Origin: Pseudomonadota bacterium
GTDB taxonomy: Bacteria > Desulfobacterota > Desulfobulbia > Desulfobulbales > Desulfobulbaceae
NCBI GenBank assembly: GCA_009782165.1
Contig: WQUH01000068.1
Coordinates: forward strand, 1 to 7,314
Length of the DNA stretch: 7,314 nt
Reading direction: 5' to 3'
Shown here: in pieces, positions 5,959-7,314 of the stretch
Layout of the letters: each line of letters opens with the position of its first letter
Numbering within the stretch: the stretch's first letter is position 1
Translations under genes and position numbers: made by a program
Notes under the pieces: model-generated
Database searches by the model: none
What the model was told of the DNA's origin: nothing
Seen by the model: only the letters and a program-made list of their open reading frames with translations

Positions 5959-5986
5959 ATGGTAAGCACGAACCAGTGACTGTCAA
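5959..5986 (-). promoter_or_regulatory. Candidate htpG promoter (sigma-70 or sigma-32 like)
   Basis: Minus-strand TTGACA (5986-5981) is a perfect -35 hexamer. After 16 nt comes TACCAT (5964-5959), four of six for sigma-70. Read as heat-shock sigma-32, CTTGACA resembles CTTGAAA, and TACCATGT matches six of eight positions of CCCCATNT, although the spacer is at the long end of the range. The predicted start near 5952 leaves a leader of about 100 nt. Confidence 0.5.
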
Positions 5987-6031
5987 GACAACCGGCCCGG
6001 CCGCAACCGGCCACCACCATACCCCTATCCT

Positions 6032-7314
6032 ATGCACGCATCGAGCTGCGACATCGGCATTGTCGGCGGCGGCATCTCCGGTCTGAGCGTGGCCGCCTTT
6101 GTCCGGGCGCTGCGGCCGGAACTGCGGCCCCTGGTTCTGGAACAGGCCTCCGAGCCGGGCGGCGCCATCGCCACCTTCCATGACTCCGGTTATCTGGCCG
6201 AATGGGGACCGCACGGTTTCCTCGACAACTGCGCCGAGAGCCGCGAACTGATCCGCCTGGCCGGCCTGGAGACCGAGACCGCCATCGCGCCGCTGTCCAC
6301 CTTTGTCCGCTATGTCTGCCTGGACGGCCGGCTGCGGTGCATCCCCCAGAAACCGCTGGCGATTGTGCGGCAGCCGTTGATCCCCTGGCCGGCCAAGCTG
6401 CGGGTTCTGGGCGATCTGTGGCAAAAGCCGCTGGCTGGCGAACCCTCGGTGGCCCAATGGGTGGCCCACCGGTTCGGGCCAGCCCTGCTGCCCTTTGCCG
6501 ACGCGGTCTTCACCGGCACCTATGCCGGCGATATCGAGCGGCTGGCCATCGACGCGGTGATGCCGGGGGTGCGGGAACTGGAGCGCGCGCACGGTTCGGT
6601 GATCCGGGGCCTGTTGGCCAGGATGCGGGCGGCGAGGAAAGAGCGGCGGTCAAAAAGAGGGCTGCCGGCCATGACCAGTTTCCGGGACGGCATGGCGGCC
6701 CTGCCCAAGGGGCTGGCCGCGGGGCTGGCAACGGCGGGCATGCTGGCCTGCGACCGCGCGGTCCAGTCCATCGCCCGGCAGCAGGACGGCTGGCGGCTGG
6801 CTACCGACCAGGGAGAGCTGTCCTGCCGCCATCTGGTCCTGGCCCTGCCGGTGAACCGCTGCCTGGCCCTGCTGGCCGCCGCCCTGCCGGAACTGCCGCC
6901 GCCCGTGGCGGCCGTCCCGGAGGCTCGCATCCTTTCGGTGGTGCTCGGTTTTGACCAGCGGGCGCGGATCCCCTTCGGTTTCGGCTATCTGGCCCCGGAG
7001 CGGGAGCAACGCTTCGCCCTCGGGGCGCTGTTCTCCTCGCACATGTTTCCCGGCCGCGCCCCGGCCGGCAATCAACTGGTCGAGGCCCTGGTCGGCGGCC
7101 GCCGTCATCCGGAACGGCTCGAACTGACGGACGAACAGTTGATCGAGGCGGTCTGCGCCGATCTCGGCCATCTGATGGCCCTGCCGCCGCCCGCCTATGC
7201 CTCCGTGCTCCGCCCCAGGGCGGGCATTCCCCAACTGGAGGCCGGATACACCGGGCTCCTCCGCTGGCGCGGCGAGGTGCAGGCCGCCCATCCCGATCTC
7301 CACCTCTGCGGTTT
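6032..7314 (+). CDS. hemG: Protoporphyrinogen oxidase, HemG/HemY (FAD-dependent PPOX) type, 3' end outside window
   Basis: PPOX oxidises protoporphyrinogen IX to protoporphyrin IX, the penultimate step of the classical protoporphyrin heme pathway, usually at the membrane and with FAD. The frame stays open for 427 codons to the right edge; family members are about 450-480 residues, so only a short C-terminus is missing. FAD-binding VGGGISGL is at 11-18, the ribose-binding acid is Glu37, PGGAI is at 42-46, and EWGPHGFLDN (57-66) is the PPOX version of the E-x-GP-x-SFL motif. Later come SFRDGMAALPKGLA, GFGYLAPERE (from 316) and LFSSHMFPGRAPAG (333-346), typical of PPOX rather than other amine oxidases. 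The usual PQYxxGH reads PQLEAGY here (400-406). The ATG at 6032 is the first in-frame start after a stop at 5963, but lacks a Shine-Dalgarno. It diverges from htpG across 179 nt. Confidence 0.9.
   Translation, partial: MHASSCDIGIVGGGISGLSVAAFVRALRPELRPLVLEQASEPGGAIATFHDSGYLAEWGPHGFLDNCAESRELIRLAGLETETAIAPLSTFVRYVCLDGRLRCIPQKPLAIVRQPLIPWPAKLRVLGDLWQKPLAGEPSVAQWVAHRFGPALLPFADAVFTGTYAGDIERLAIDAVMPGVRELERAHGSVIRGLLARMRAARKERRSKRGLPAMTSFRDGMAALPKGLAAGLATAGMLACDRAVQSIARQQDGWRLATDQGELSCRHLVLALPVNRCLALLAAALPELPPPVAAVPEARILSVVLGFDQRARIPFGFGYLAPEREQRFALGALFSSHMFPGRAPAGNQLVEALVGGRRHPERLELTDEQLIEAVCADLGHLMALPPPAYASVLRPRAGIPQLEAGYTGLLRWRGEVQAAHPDLHLCG

Noticed and set aside
6650..7303. 217-codon open frame on the minus strand, and others over the same region on both strands
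   Set aside because: They overlap the PPOX frame, which carries the FAD site and family motifs and stays open to the window edge.

Overview
The window is a compact, GC-rich piece of bacterial chromosome carrying housekeeping genes for protein quality control plus one heme-biosynthesis gene. It suggests a member of the former Deltaproteobacteria (Desulfobacterota). The clearest clue is the tmRNA tag peptide ADDYNYALAA, which resembles the tags I remember for Desulfobulbales/Desulfotalea-type bacteria. Gene content and GC bias fit, but the lineage call is an inference. No mobile element, CRISPR array, tRNA or rRNA was recognised.

Layout from left to right: the 5' portion of the tmRNA gene ssrA (minus strand, cut by the left edge), smpB (minus), a GspE/PilB-type secretion ATPase (minus), the protein-L-isoaspartate methyltransferase gene pcm (minus), a small BamE/SmpA-like lipoprotein gene (minus), a strong hairpin that is both a terminator and the site of a candidate promoter, htpG (minus), a 179-nt divergent intergenic region with inverted repeats and a candidate htpG promoter, and a hemG/hemY-type protoporphyrinogen oxidase gene (plus strand), which is open to the right edge and cut there.

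Six of the seven genes read leftward. The lipoprotein and pcm overlap by four bases (GTGA) and are probably translationally coupled. The ATPase gene follows after 106 nt, smpB after 74 nt and ssrA after 46 nt, so partial co-transcription is possible. SmpB and tmRNA act together in trans-translation, which rescues stalled ribosomes and tags the unfinished protein for degradation. HtpG refolds and Pcm repairs damaged proteins. The lipoprotein and the ATPase point to envelope assembly and secretion or pili. I see no clearly new system. The items most worth a second look are the promoter embedded in the htpG terminator, the inverted repeat at the presumed htpG start site, and a perfect hairpin at the tmRNA resume codon.
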